Source: Streptomyces sp. P3
Lineage (GTDB): Bacteria; Actinomycetota; Actinomycetes; Streptomycetales; Streptomycetaceae
NCBI RefSeq assembly: GCF_003032475.1
Contig: NZ_CP028369.1
Coordinates: forward strand, 3,534,001-3,598,000
DNA: 64,000 nt
Reading direction: 5' to 3'
The notes below the pieces were generated by a model. The model made no database searches. It saw nothing but the letters and a program-made list of their open reading frames with translations, and had not been told where the DNA came from. A program made the position numbers and the translations under genes. Below, piece after piece: positions 9,132 through 18,625 of the stretch. Numbering within the stretch: the first letter of the stretch is position 1; each line of letters begins with the position of its first letter.

Positions 9132-10121
9132 ATGCCCCTCCCCAAAGCCGAACTGCACCTGCACATCGAAGGAACCCTGGAGCCGGAACTGGCCTTCGAG
9201 CTGGCCGCCCGCAACGGGGTCGCGCTGCCCTACGCCGACACCGACGAGCTCCGCGAGGCGTACCGGTTCGAGGACCTGCAGTCCTTCCTGAACCTGTACT
9301 ACGAGCTCATGACGGTCCTGCGCACCGAGCGGGACTTCGAGGACCTCGCCGAGGCCTATCTCGCCCGCGCGGCCGCACAGGGCGTGCGGCACGCGGAGAT
9401 CTTCTTCGACCCGCAGGCGCACCTCGCCCGCGGGGTGGACATGGGCACGGTGGTGGAGGGGCTGTGGCGGGCGCTGGGCCGCAGTGAGGTCCGGCACGGC
9501 GTCTCCACCCGGCTGATCCTGTGCTTCCTGCGCGACGAGTCCGCCGAGTCGGCCCTGGCGACGCTGGACGCGGCCAAGCCCCACCTCGACCGGATCACCG
9601 GCGTCGGACTGGACTCGGCCGAGGTCGGGCACCCGCCGGTCAAGTTCCGCGAGGTCTACACGGCCGCCGCCGCACTCGGGCTGCGGCGGGTCGCGCACGC
9701 CGGCGAGGAGGGCCCGCCGGAGTACATCACGCAGGCCCTCGACGTCCTCGGCGTCGAGCGCGTCGACCACGGGCTGCGCTGCATGGAGGACCCGGCGCTG
9801 GTGGAGCGGCTGGTGCGGGAGCGGATCCCGCTGACGCTGTGCCCGCTGTCCAACGTACGGCTGCGCACCGTCGACGTGCTGGCGGAGCACCCGCTGCCGG
9901 CCATGCTCGACGCCGGGCTCCTGTGCACGGTCAACTCCGACGACCCCGCCTACTTCGGCGGCTACGCCGGTGACAACTTCGACGCCGTGCGCACCGCCCT
10001 GGGACTGGACGAGGAGCGGCTGCGCGAGCTGGCCCGCAACTCCTTCGCGGCCTCGTTCCTGGAGGACGACGAGGAGCGGCGGTCGCGCTACCTCGCCGAG
10101 GTGGACGCCTACGTCTTCTGA
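9132..10121 (+). CDS. Adenine deaminase (ADA-superfamily, type 2)
   Basis: Zinc amidohydrolase converting a 6-aminopurine to its 6-oxo form. The zinc-binding HLHIEGT (His9, His11), HAGEEGPPEY and NSDDPAYFGGY segments are present; the last two, together with GLDSAEVGHPP, are typical of the adenine-deaminase subgroup rather than classical adenosine deaminase, so I call adenine as the likely substrate (purine salvage). Many databases would label it adenosine deaminase. The ATG at 9132 is chosen because the family begins MPLPKAELHLH; a GTG at 9108, overlapping the rnz stop, would add eight residues. Product about 329 residues. Confidence 0.85.
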   Translation: MPLPKAELHLHIEGTLEPELAFELAARNGVALPYADTDELREAYRFEDLQSFLNLYYELMTVLRTERDFEDLAEAYLARAAAQGVRHAEIFFDPQAHLARGVDMGTVVEGLWRALGRSEVRHGVSTRLILCFLRDESAESALATLDAAKPHLDRITGVGLDSAEVGHPPVKFREVYTAAAALGLRRVAHAGEEGPPEYITQALDVLGVERVDHGLRCMEDPALVERLVRERIPLTLCPLSNVRLRTVDVLAEHPLPAMLDAGLLCTVNSDDPAYFGGYAGDNFDAVRTALGLDEERLRELARNSFAASFLEDDEERRSRYLAEVDAYVF

Positions 10122-10122
10122 C

Positions 10123-10283
10123 CCGGCGTCCTCGTCGCGGCCCCGGCATGCCCGCTCCCGATCCGGTGTCCCCGTCGCGGCCCCGGCACGCCCCGCTCCG
10201 GATCCGGCGTCCTGCGTGCGCCGGCCGGCCCCCGAACGTCGTCCGCGCGTCAACGCCGGCCGGGATCCGGCGTCCTCCGTGCG
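10123..10283. repeat. Imperfect tandem repeat between adenine deaminase and IclR genes
   Basis: The intergenic DNA consists of two near-identical copies of a 40-41 bp unit (10123-10162 and 10163-10203) that begin CCGG(C/T)GTCC and contain GTCGCGGCCCCGGCA, followed by a partial third copy. A 21-bp element starting GGATCCGGCGTCCT at 10200-10220 recurs with one mismatch at 10263-10283, where it abuts the IclR stop. No gene or hairpin terminator is evident. It probably arose by slippage duplication. Confidence 0.75.
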
Positions 10284-11066
10284 TCAGCGCCAGTCGGCCG
10301 TGCCCGCGGAGCCCGGCGCGGTCGCCTCGATCTTCGCCCTGATCTCCCGCATCACCGCCACGATCCGCTCCTCGTGCTCCGGCGTCAGCCGGGCCACCGG
10401 CACCGAGCAGCTGATCGCGTCCTGCGCGGGAGTGTCGTAGCGCAGGGCGAAGCCGAAGCCGACGATGCCGAGGACGCCCTCCTCGCGGTCCACGGCGTGA
10501 CCGCGCGCCCGTATCTCCGTGAGGTCCGCCAGCAGTGACCGCCTGCTGGTGTGCGAGTGCGGGGTCAGCGCCTCGTAGGGCCCCTCGGGCAGCTCGTCGT
10601 CGGGCCGCTGGGCCAGCAGCGCCTTGCCGAGCGCGCCGGCGTGCGCGGGGAGCCGTCTGCCGACCCGGCTGATCGTGCGCAGGTATTCGTGCGACTCCCG
10701 CGTGGCCAGATACGCGACCCCCCGGCCGTCCAGCCGCCCCAGGTGGATCGTCTCGCCCAGCGCCTCGGACGCCTCGTCGAGATAGGGGCGCACCAGGCGC
10801 ACCCGAGGATCGGAGTCGAGGTAGCTCGTGCCCGTCAGCAGGGCGTGGATGCCGATGCCGTAGAGGGACCCGGTGACGTCGGTGCGCACCCAGCCGCGGC
10901 CGATCAGGGTCTGCAGCAGCGCGTACATCGAACTGCGCGGCACGCCCAGCTCGTCCGCGAGCTCCTGCAGCCGCGCGGGCCGGTCGCCGCGCGCCGCGAG
11001 CAGTTCCAGCAGCTCGACCGTGCGCGCCGCGGACTTCACCTCCCGGACGCCCTCTGTCTCCGACAT
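10284..11066 (-). CDS. IclR family transcriptional regulator
   Basis: 260-residue regulator with an N-terminal winged helix-turn-helix (residues about 10-70, LQELADELGVPRSSMYALLQTL) and a C-terminal IclR effector-binding domain (LGRLDGRGVAYLATRESHEY, AHAGALGKALLA, GFGFALRYD). It is divergent from the kdgD-gudD pair, so it most likely controls glucarate catabolism in response to a sugar acid; that link is inferred from position. The ATG at 11066 gives the normal family length; the longer open frame upstream crosses the divergent promoter. Confidence 0.9.
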   Translation of the reverse strand: MSETEGVREVKSAARTVELLELLAARGDRPARLQELADELGVPRSSMYALLQTLIGRGWVRTDVTGSLYGIGIHALLTGTSYLDSDPRVRLVRPYLDEASEALGETIHLGRLDGRGVAYLATRESHEYLRTISRVGRRLPAHAGALGKALLAQRPDDELPEGPYEALTPHSHTSRRSLLADLTEIRARGHAVDREEGVLGIVGFGFALRYDTPAQDAISCSVPVARLTPEHEERIVAVMREIRAKIEATAPGSAGTADWR

Positions 11067-11096
11067 GAGCCGATCGTAAGGGCGGGCCCCGCTCCA

Positions 11097-11142
11097 TTGA
11101 CGCCAGGCGTTCGTGTATCTAACCTCCATCTGCATACATGGA
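11097..11142 (+). promoter_or_regulatory. Predicted promoter and operator for kdgD-gudD
   Basis: TTGACG at 11097-11102 and TAACCT at 11120-11125 are separated by 17 bp, a good match to a housekeeping Streptomyces promoter pointing at kdgD. A perfect TCCAT/ATGGA inverted repeat (11125-11129, 11138-11142) lies just downstream of the -10, a plausible site for the divergent IclR repressor. Predicted from sequence only. Confidence 0.55.
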
Positions 11143-11171
11143 TGACGTCTACATAGGGAGATGGCAGGGAG

Positions 11172-12119
11172 ATGGTGACGGTGAACCCCGACCAGGACAC
11201 GGTCCGACGCCTGCGGGACGGCATGGCGCGGGGAGTGCTGTCGTTCCCGCTCACGAGCTTCCACGACGACGGCTCCCTCGACCCGGACGGCTTCCGCGCG
11301 CACGTCGCCGTCCAGCTCGCCGCCGCCCCCGGCGCCCTCTTCCCGGCCTGCGGCACCGGCGAGTTCTTCTCCCTCGACGAGGACGAGTACCGGCAGGTGG
11401 TGACGATCGCCGTCGAGGAGGCGGCCGGCCGGGTGCCCGTCGTCGCCGGCATCGGCTACGGCTGGGCCCAGGCCGCCCGCTTCGCGCGCATCGCCGAGGA
11501 CGCCGGCGCCGACGCCCTCCTCGTCCTCCCGCACTACCTCGTCGCCGCCCCGCAGGACGGCCTCGTCGCCCAGCTGGAGCAGATCGCCGCCCGCACCCCG
11601 CTGCCCCTCATCGCCTACCAGCGCGGCCAGGTCGCGTTCACCGTCGCCTCCCTGAGACGCGTCGCCGCCCTCCCGACCGTCGTCGGCCTCAAGGACGGCC
11701 ACAGCGACCTCGACCGCCTCCAGCGGCTCACCCTCGCCGCACCCGAGGACTTCCTCTTCTTCAACGGCGCGGCCACCGCCGAGATCCAGGCCCGCGCCTA
11801 CGCCGCCGTCGGCGTCCCCGCCTACTCCTCAGCCGTCCACGCCTTCGCCCCGGAGATCGCGAACGCCTTCTTCGCCGCCGTGCGCGACCGGGACGACAAG
11901 ACGACGGACCGGCTGCTGCGCGACTTCTACGTCCCCCTCGTCGAACTGCGCGACCGGGTGCCGGGATACGCCGTGTCGCTGGTGAAGGCCGCCGCCCGGC
12001 TGCGCGGCCGGCGCGTCGGCCCGGTCCGCGCCCCGCTCACCGACCCCTCGCCCGCGGACCTCGACGCGCTCGCGACCCTCCTGACCGCCGGCCTCGCCCT
12101 CGTAGGAGCCGCCCAGTGA
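11172..12119 (+). CDS. kdgD: 5-dehydro-4-deoxyglucarate dehydratase
   Basis: DHDPS/NAL-type class I aldolase-fold enzyme that dehydrates and decarboxylates 5-keto-4-deoxyglucarate to 2-oxoglutarate semialdehyde. The 315-residue protein has the family N-terminus GVLSFPLTSFHDDGSLD, the substrate carboxylate motif ACGTGEFFSLDEDEY and the Schiff-base Lys174 in GLKDGHSD. It sits directly before gudD, whose product makes its substrate, and their stop and start overlap (GTGA). This neighbour supports the specific call over generic dihydrodipicolinate synthase. Confidence 0.93.
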   Translation: MVTVNPDQDTVRRLRDGMARGVLSFPLTSFHDDGSLDPDGFRAHVAVQLAAAPGALFPACGTGEFFSLDEDEYRQVVTIAVEEAAGRVPVVAGIGYGWAQAARFARIAEDAGADALLVLPHYLVAAPQDGLVAQLEQIAARTPLPLIAYQRGQVAFTVASLRRVAALPTVVGLKDGHSDLDRLQRLTLAAPEDFLFFNGAATAEIQARAYAAVGVPAYSSAVHAFAPEIANAFFAAVRDRDDKTTDRLLRDFYVPLVELRDRVPGYAVSLVKAAARLRGRRVGPVRAPLTDPSPADLDALATLLTAGLALVGAAQ

Positions 12120-13405
12120 ACCTCACGATCACCGACGTCCGCCTCACCCCGATCCTGGTCGCCGACCCGCCCCTGCTCAACACCCAGGGCGTGCACCAGC
12201 CGTACACCCCCCGGCTGATCGTCGAGGTCGTCACCGCCGACGGCACCACCGGCGTCGGCGAGACGTACGGCGACACCAAGTACCTGGAACTGGCCCGCCC
12301 GTACGCCGCGAAAGTGATCGGCCGTCAAGCCACAGACCTGAACGGCCTGTTCACGCTCGCCGACGAGGTGGACGTCGACGGCTCCCGGATCCTGGGGCAG
12401 GTGGACGTCGGCGGGCTGCGCGGCGTCCAGACCGCCGACAAGCTGCGCCTGTCCGTCGTGTCCGCCTTCGAGGTCGCCTGCCTGGACGCCCTCGGCAAGG
12501 CGCTCGGCCTGCCCGTGCACGCACTGCTCGGCGGCAAGGTGCGCGACGCGGTCGAGTACAGCGCCTACCTCTTCTACAAGTGGGCCGCCCACCCCGACGG
12601 CGTGCCCGCGGAGAAGGACGACTGGGGCGCCGCCGTCGACCCGGCGGGCGTCGTCGAGCAGGCCCGCCGCTTCACCGAGCGGTACGGCTTCACCTCCTTC
12701 AAGCTCAAGGGCGGCGTCTTCCCGCCACAGGAGGAGATCGCCGCCGTCCGCGCCCTGGCCGAGGCCTTCCCCGGGCACCCGCTGCGCCTCGACCCCAACG
12801 GCGCCTGGTCCGTCGAGACCTCGCTGAAGGTCGCCGACGAGATCGGCGGGCTCCTCGAGTACCTGGAGGACCCCGCGCTCGGCACCCCGGCGATGGCCGA
12901 GGTCGCCGCGCGGACCGACGTGCCGCTCGCCACCAACATGTGCGTGACGACGTTCGCCGAGATCAAGGAGGCCTTCACCCGCGACGCCGTCCAGGTCGTC
13001 CTCTCCGACCACCACTACTGGGGCGGACTGCGCAACACCCGGCAACTCGCCGCGATCTGCCGGACGTTCGGCGTCGGCGTCTCCATGCACTCCAACACCC
13101 ACCTGGGCATCTCACTGGCCGCCATGACCCACGTGGCGTCCACCGTCCCGAACCTCCACCACGCCTGCGACTCCCACTACCCCTGGCAGTCGGAGGACGT
13201 CCTCACCGAGCGGCTGACCTTCGACGACGGCAGGGTCGCGGTCTCCGACGCGCCCGGCCTAGGCGTGGAACTCGACCGCGACCGGCTCGCGTTCCTCCAC
13301 CGGCGCTGGCTCGACGACGACGGCGCCCTGCGCGACCGCGACGACGCGGCGGCGATGCGCGTGGCCGAACCGGGCTGGGAGACGCCCGCCGTCCCCCGCT
13401 GGTGA
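12116..13405 (+). CDS. gudD: Glucarate dehydratase (enolase superfamily)
   Basis: Mandelate-racemase-subgroup enolase that dehydrates D-glucarate (and L-idarate) to 5-keto-4-deoxyglucarate. The 429-residue protein shows the acid/base pair in SFKLKGG (Lys196, Lys198), metal-ligand LRLDPNGAW (Asp226), and SMHSNTHLG with His325, the second general base. GTG start overlaps the kdgD stop. The later step, semialdehyde dehydrogenase, is not in the window, nor is a glucarate permease, so the pathway is only partly represented here. Confidence 0.93.
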   Translation: MNLTITDVRLTPILVADPPLLNTQGVHQPYTPRLIVEVVTADGTTGVGETYGDTKYLELARPYAAKVIGRQATDLNGLFTLADEVDVDGSRILGQVDVGGLRGVQTADKLRLSVVSAFEVACLDALGKALGLPVHALLGGKVRDAVEYSAYLFYKWAAHPDGVPAEKDDWGAAVDPAGVVEQARRFTERYGFTSFKLKGGVFPPQEEIAAVRALAEAFPGHPLRLDPNGAWSVETSLKVADEIGGLLEYLEDPALGTPAMAEVAARTDVPLATNMCVTTFAEIKEAFTRDAVQVVLSDHHYWGGLRNTRQLAAICRTFGVGVSMHSNTHLGISLAAMTHVASTVPNLHHACDSHYPWQSEDVLTERLTFDDGRVAVSDAPGLGVELDRDRLAFLHRRWLDDDGALRDRDDAAAMRVAEPGWETPAVPRW

Positions 13406-13408
13406 CCG

Positions 13409-13445
13409 GCGCCCCCGCGCGCGAGGCTGGGCGCGTCGGGGGCGC
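13409..13445 (+). terminator. Hairpin terminator after gudD
   Basis: Inverted repeat starting four bases past the gudD stop: GCGCCCCCGCGCGC pairs with GCGCGTCGGGGGCGC with a single bulged base and an 8-nt loop. No T run. It marks the likely end of the kdgD-gudD transcript. Confidence 0.65.
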
Positions 13446-13602
13446 GGCTACCGCGCGGGACGGCCCCACGGCCCGCCGGAGGAGCAGGCCGAGGCTGTTT
13501 CGTACCGGTGGGTAGGCATTGCAACCCCGGGCGTGACGGACCCCGCGGTGTCCGCACCGTGGTGCACACTGGCCAGATCGGCACCACGTCAGGGAGCGCA
13601 CC

Positions 13603-14823
13603 GTGACCGCGTCCAACGCGTCCACCGGAGAGGGACGCCACCGCCACACCGGCCCGAACGGCCACACCGGCCGCACCGGGCAGGACCGCCACACCGGCCA
13701 GAACGGCCACCCGGGACCGGGGCGGCGGGCCGCCCGGGTCGACCCGCTGGGGGAGCGGCGCGTCGCCGGCGACCCGCCGTGGGACGTCTACCTCACCGGG
13801 ACGGTCTTCCTCGACATCATCTTCACCGGCCTCGACTCCGCCCCGGTGCGCGGGACCGAGTCCTGGGCGCGCGGTATGGGATCGAGCCCCGGGGGCGTCG
13901 CCAACATGGCCACCGCCCTCGCCCGCCTCGGCCTGCGCACCTCCCTCGCGGCGGCCTTCGGCGACGACCACTACGGCGAGTACTGCTGGGACGCCCTGGA
14001 ACAGGGCGAGGGCATCGACCTGACCCCCTCCCGCTCGGTCCCCGGCTGGCACTCCCCGGTCACCGTCTCCATGGCCTACGAGGGCGAACGCACCATGGTC
14101 TCGCACGGACACGAGCCGCCGCCCGAGGAGCCGGCGCCCGAGTGCCCGCCGCACGCCCGCGCCGCCGTGGCCTCCCTCGCCCCCGGCGTCCGCGCCCCCT
14201 GGATCGCCCAGGCCGCCCGCCGCGGCACCCGCGTCTTCGCCGACGTCGGATGGGACGACACCGGCGCCTGGGACCTCGCCGGCCTCGCCGACCTGGAGCA
14301 CTGCGAGGCGTTCCTGCCCAACGCACAGGAGGCCATGCGCTACACCCGCGCCGACTGCCCCCGCGCCGCCGCGCACGCCCTCACCGAACACGTCCCGCTC
14401 GCGGTCGTCACCCTCGGTGCGGAGGGCGCGTACGCGGTGGACCGCGTGACGGGCGAGAGCGCCGAGGTCCCCGCCATCGCCGTCGAGGCCCTCGACCCCA
14501 CCGGCGCGGGGGACGTCTTCGTGGCCGGTTTCGTGACCGGCACCCTGGCGGGGTGGCCGCTGGCCGACCGGCTGGCCTTCGCCGGCCTCACGGCGGCCCT
14601 GTCCGTGCAGGAGTTCGGCGGCTCGCTCTCCGCCCCCGGCTGGTCCGAGATCGCGGCCTGGTGGCGCAGGGTCCAGTCGGTCGAGGGCCAGGACCCCGAG
14701 GCGCTGCGGCGGTACGCGTTCCTGGACGGCCTGCTCCCGGCGCTGCTCCCGGCGGAGGAGGAGGCCGCCCCGTGGCCGCTGCGCAGGGCGGTGCCGACGA
14801 TCGGTTTCGGCCGGTCAGCATGA
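13603..14823 (+). CDS. PfkB family carbohydrate kinase with His-Thr-Gly repeat N-terminus
   Basis: Ribokinase-fold sugar or nucleoside kinase of 406 residues. The PfkB signatures are GSSPGGVANMATALARLG (residues about 90-107) and the anion-hole and catalytic motif DPTGAGD at residues 298-304, ending with the catalytic Asp304. The first ~55 residues are a low-complexity extension of repeated HTG(P/Q)NGHTG-like units before the real domain (WDVYLTGTVFLD), so it may be disordered or the real start may be further in. GTG at 13603 has GGGAG seven bases upstream. Substrate unknown. It is monocistronic between two hairpins. Confidence 0.88.
   Translation: MTASNASTGEGRHRHTGPNGHTGRTGQDRHTGQNGHPGPGRRAARVDPLGERRVAGDPPWDVYLTGTVFLDIIFTGLDSAPVRGTESWARGMGSSPGGVANMATALARLGLRTSLAAAFGDDHYGEYCWDALEQGEGIDLTPSRSVPGWHSPVTVSMAYEGERTMVSHGHEPPPEEPAPECPPHARAAVASLAPGVRAPWIAQAARRGTRVFADVGWDDTGAWDLAGLADLEHCEAFLPNAQEAMRYTRADCPRAAAHALTEHVPLAVVTLGAEGAYAVDRVTGESAEVPAIAVEALDPTGAGDVFVAGFVTGTLAGWPLADRLAFAGLTAALSVQEFGGSLSAPGWSEIAAWWRRVQSVEGQDPEALRRYAFLDGLLPALLPAEEEAAPWPLRRAVPTIGFGRSA
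13630..13720 (+). repeat. Short tandem repeats encoding the HTG-rich kinase N-terminus
   Basis: Several imperfect copies of a CACACCGGCC-type unit (GGCCACACCGGC, CGCCACACCGGC) follow each other at about 12-30 bp spacing and encode HTGPNGHTGRTGQDRHTGQNGH. The repeat lies at the 5' end of the kinase gene. Confidence 0.7.
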
Positions 14824-14834
14824 CCACCGGCACA

Positions 14835-14859
14835 TGACAAAACCCCTGGGGCGTTGTCA
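14835..14859. promoter_or_regulatory. 25-bp near-perfect palindrome upstream of phoH
   Basis: TGACAA and TTGTCA arms flank an inner CCCC-T-GGGG, so 10 of 12 symmetric positions pair around a central T. It lies 12 bp after the kinase stop and about 90 bp before phoH. It could be a terminator hairpin for the kinase gene, an operator for phoH-ybeY, or both; TTGTCA could also serve as a -35 box. No direct evidence for either role. Confidence 0.5.
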
Positions 14860-14946
14860 GCCCCCTGGCGTACCCTTGAATCGCCAGGCCGCCCTTGTGG
14901 CAGGCGAGACGCATCCGGGAGGACGTAGAGGCCTTCGGGCCGGCCT

Positions 14947-16005
<1,059 letters not shown>

Positions 16006-16017
16006 ACGAGCAGCGCC

Positions 16018-16515
16018 ATGTCGATCGACGTCAACAACGAGTCCGGAACCGAGGTCGACGAGCAGGCGGTCCTCGACATCGCCCGCTACGCGCTCGCGCG
16101 GATGCGCATTCACCCGCTCTCGGAGCTCTCGGTGATCGTCGTGGACGCCGACGCCATGGAGCAGCTGCACATCCAGTGGATGGACCTGCCGGGGCCGACC
16201 GACGTCATGTCCTTCCCGATGGACGAGCTGCGTCCGCCGTCGAAGGACGACGACGAGCCCCCGCAGGGCCTCCTCGGTGACATCGTGCTGTGTCCCGAGG
16301 TGGCCGAGCGGCAGGGCAAGGAAGCGCCCACGGAGCACTCCATGGACGAGGAGCTGCAGTTGCTCACGGTCCATGGAGTGCTGCACCTGCTGGGCTACGA
16401 CCACGAGGAGCCGGACGAGAAGGCCGAGATGTTCGGTCTCCAGGCGGCCATCGTGGACGGCTGGCGGGCCGAGAAGGGCCTGACCGGGCCGTCGCCGGCG
16501 CCGACCGTCTCATGA
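16018..16515 (+). CDS. ybeY: Endoribonuclease YbeY (16S rRNA maturation)
   Basis: Zinc-dependent single-strand RNase involved in 16S rRNA 3'-end maturation and ribosome quality control. The 165-residue protein has the diagnostic metal motif [11 protein letters not shown] (His119, His123, His129) and the conserved Arg-type substrate region around [14 protein letters not shown]. The ATG follows a GACGAGCAG leader after phoH, and its stop overlaps the next start (ATGA). Confidence 0.93.
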   Translation: MSIDVNNESGTEVDEQAVLDIARYALARMRIHPLSELSVIVVDADAMEQLHIQWMDLPGPTDVMSFPMDELRPPSKDDDEPPQGLLGDIVLCPEVAERQGKEAPTEHSMDEELQLLTVHGVLHLLGYDHEEPDEKAEMFGLQAAIVDGWRAEKGLTGPSPAPTVS

Positions 16516-17816
16516 GCCCCACCCTCATCGCCGGCGCGATCGCCCTGGTCGTCGTCGCGTGGCTCGCCGCCTGCGCGGAGGCGGGCCTCGCGCGCGTCTC
16601 CAGTTTCCGCGCCGAGGAGGCCGTACGGTCCGGCCGGCGAGGCAGCGCCAAGCTCGCGCAGATCGCCGCCGACCCCACCCGCTACCTCAACGTGGCCCTG
16701 CTGGTCCGGGTGGCGTGCGAGATGGCGGCCGCGGCGCTGGTCACCTACGAGTGCCTCCAGGAGATCGACGGCACGGCCCCGGCGCTGTTCGCCGCGATCG
16801 GCGTGATGGTGCTGGTGTCCTACGTGGCCGTCGGCGTGTCCCCGCGCACCATCGGCCGTCAGCACCCGCTGAACACGGCGACGGCGGCCGCGTACGTGCT
16901 GCTGCCGCTGGCCAGGATCATGGGACCGATCCCGTCGCTGCTGATCCTCATCGGCAACGCGCTCACACCCGGCAAGGGCTTCCGCCGCGGTCCGTTCGCC
17001 TCCGAGGCGGAGCTGCGGGCGCTGGTCGACCTGGCGGAGAAGGAGTCGCTGATCGAGGACGAGGAGCGCCGCATGGTGCACTCCGTCTTCGAGCTCGGCG
17101 ACACCCTGGTGCGGGAGGTCATGGTGCCGCGGACCGACCTCGTCGTCATCGAGCGCTACAAGACCATCCGGCAGGCCCTCACCCTCGCCCTGCGCTCAGG
17201 GTTCTCCCGGATACCCGTGACCGGGGAGAGCGAGGACGACATCGTCGGCATCGTGTATCTGAAGGACCTGGTCCGCAAGACGCACATCAGCCGGGACGCC
17301 GAGGGCGAGCTGGTGTCGACGGCGATGCGGCCGGCCGCCTTCGTCCCCGACACCAAGAACGCGGGCGACCTGCTGCGGGAGATGCAGCAGGACCGCAACC
17401 ACGTGGCCGTCGTCATCGACGAGTACGGCGGCACGGCGGGCATCGTGACCATCGAGGACATCCTCGAGGAGATCGTCGGCGAGATCACCGACGAGTACGA
17501 CCGCGAGCTCCCGCCGGTGGAGGAGCTGGGCGACGACCGTCACCGGGTCACCGCCCGCCTCGACATCACCGACCTGGGCGAGCTGTACGGCCTGGAGGAG
17601 TACGACGACGAGGACGTGGAGACCGTCGGCGGTCTGCTGGCGAAGGCCCTCGGTCGGGTGCCCATCGCCGGCGCCTCCTCCGAGGTCGAGCTGCCCGACG
17701 GGCGCAAGCTGCGGCTGACGGCGGAGGCCGCGGCCGGCCGCCGGAACAAGATCGTGACGGTGCTGGTGGAGCCGGTGGAGCCCGCCGTGCCGTCGGAGGA
17801 GGGCGAGGCCGGGTGA
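16512..17816 (+). CDS. CNNM/CorC-type membrane protein with CBS domains (hemolysin family)
   Basis: 434-residue inner membrane protein of the DUF21-CBS-CorC_HlyC architecture, which in studied members affects magnesium or cobalt efflux. An N-terminal transmembrane DUF21 domain (residues about 1-180, four hydrophobic segments) is followed by two CBS domains (about 200-330; [40 protein letters not shown] is the typical CBS2 end) and a CorC_HlyC C-terminal domain (about 345-425). It is the fixed partner of phoH and ybeY upstream of era in actinobacteria. Start ATG overlaps the ybeY stop. Confidence 0.92.
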   Translation: MSPTLIAGAIALVVVAWLAACAEAGLARVSSFRAEEAVRSGRRGSAKLAQIAADPTRYLNVALLVRVACEMAAAALVTYECLQEIDGTAPALFAAIGVMVLVSYVAVGVSPRTIGRQHPLNTATAAAYVLLPLARIMGPIPSLLILIGNALTPGKGFRRGPFASEAELRALVDLAEKESLIEDEERRMVHSVFELGDTLVREVMVPRTDLVVIERYKTIRQALTLALRSGFSRIPVTGESEDDIVGIVYLKDLVRKTHISRDAEGELVSTAMRPAAFVPDTKNAGDLLREMQQDRNHVAVVIDEYGGTAGIVTIEDILEEIVGEITDEYDRELPPVEELGDDRHRVTARLDITDLGELYGLEEYDDEDVETVGGLLAKALGRVPIAGASSEVELPDGRKLRLTAEAAAGRRNKIVTVLVEPVEPAVPSEEGEAG

Positions 17817-18172
17817 CTCCCGAGGAGCTGCGCGCTCTCTGCCTGTCCTTCGAGGCGGCGCAGGAGGACTTCCCGTTCCGGCCGGAGATCTCGGTCTTCA
17901 AGGTGCTGGGGAAGATGTTCGCGCTGAGCTGGACGGCCGGACGGCCGCTGAAGGTCAACCTCAAGTGCGACCCCGAGGACGCGGTGCGGCTGCGCGGCGA
18001 GCATCCGGACCTGATCGCGCCCGGCTACCACATGAACAAACGGCACTGGAACACGGTGACGGTCGACGGCGGGCTCCCCGCCGACCTGGTCCGGGAGCTC
18101 GTCGAGGACTCGTACGACCTGGTGGTGGCCGGTCTGCCGCGCGCCGAACGGCTGCGCCTCGACCGTTCCTGA
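17813..18172 (+). CDS. MmcQ/YjbR family DNA-binding-like protein
   Basis: 119-residue alpha/beta protein of the MmcQ/YjbR superfamily (CyaY-like fold). Diagnostic features are FPFRPEISVFKVLGKMFALS near the start and PGYHMNKRHWNTV, with the conserved HMNKxHW segment, near residue 75. Members are single-domain proteins of unknown cellular role with a suspected nucleic-acid-binding face. GTG start overlaps the preceding stop (GTGA), so it is translated with the CBS-domain gene. Confidence 0.85.
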   Translation: MTPEELRALCLSFEAAQEDFPFRPEISVFKVLGKMFALSWTAGRPLKVNLKCDPEDAVRLRGEHPDLIAPGYHMNKRHWNTVTVDGGLPADLVRELVEDSYDLVVAGLPRAERLRLDRS

Positions 18173-18271
18173 GGACGCTTCGGCGTCCCCGGGACCGGTC
18201 CGCGGCCGCGCGGTCCCGGTCTCGTCGGGGGCCGCCGCCGTCGGCGCGCCCGTTCTTCGTATGCTCGGGGC

Positions 18272-18625
18272 ATGACCGACAGCACCGCGCTCGACCCCGA
18301 GGACCGCAAGATCGTCACCCTGGCCCGTTCCGCGCGGGCCCGCAACGGTGTGCCCGAGGGGGCCGCCGTCCGTGACGACACCGGACGCACGTATGTCGCG
18401 GGGACGGTGGACCTGCCGTCGCTGCGGCTGAGCGCGCTGCGGACGGCGGTGGCGATGGCCGTGGCGTCCGGCGCGCGGTCGCTGGAGGCGGCGGCCGTGG
18501 TGACGTCGTCGGAGGAGGCCGCCGGGGACGATCTCGCCGCCGTGCGGGATCTCGGCGGGCCGGGGACGCCGGTGCTGCTGGCTTCGCCGGACGGAACGGT
18601 TCGGCGCACCGTCTCCGCCGGCTGA
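18272..18625 (+). CDS. Cytidine-deaminase-like protein lacking zinc ligands
   Basis: 117-residue protein in the position occupied by a small cytidine-deaminase homologue upstream of era in actinobacteria. The fold is recognisable: DPEDRKIVTLARSARARNGV, then RTYVAGTVDLPSLRLSALRTA aligns with the deaminase segment that normally reads CAERTA, but Cys-Ala-Glu is replaced by Leu-Ser-Ala. The second PCxxC zinc motif is also missing; the protein contains no Cys at all. It therefore cannot bind the catalytic zinc in the usual way and is predicted to be a non-deaminating relative. The role is unknown. Confidence 0.75.
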   Translation: MTDSTALDPEDRKIVTLARSARARNGVPEGAAVRDDTGRTYVAGTVDLPSLRLSALRTAVAMAVASGARSLEAAAVVTSSEEAAGDDLAAVRDLGGPGTPVLLASPDGTVRRTVSAG

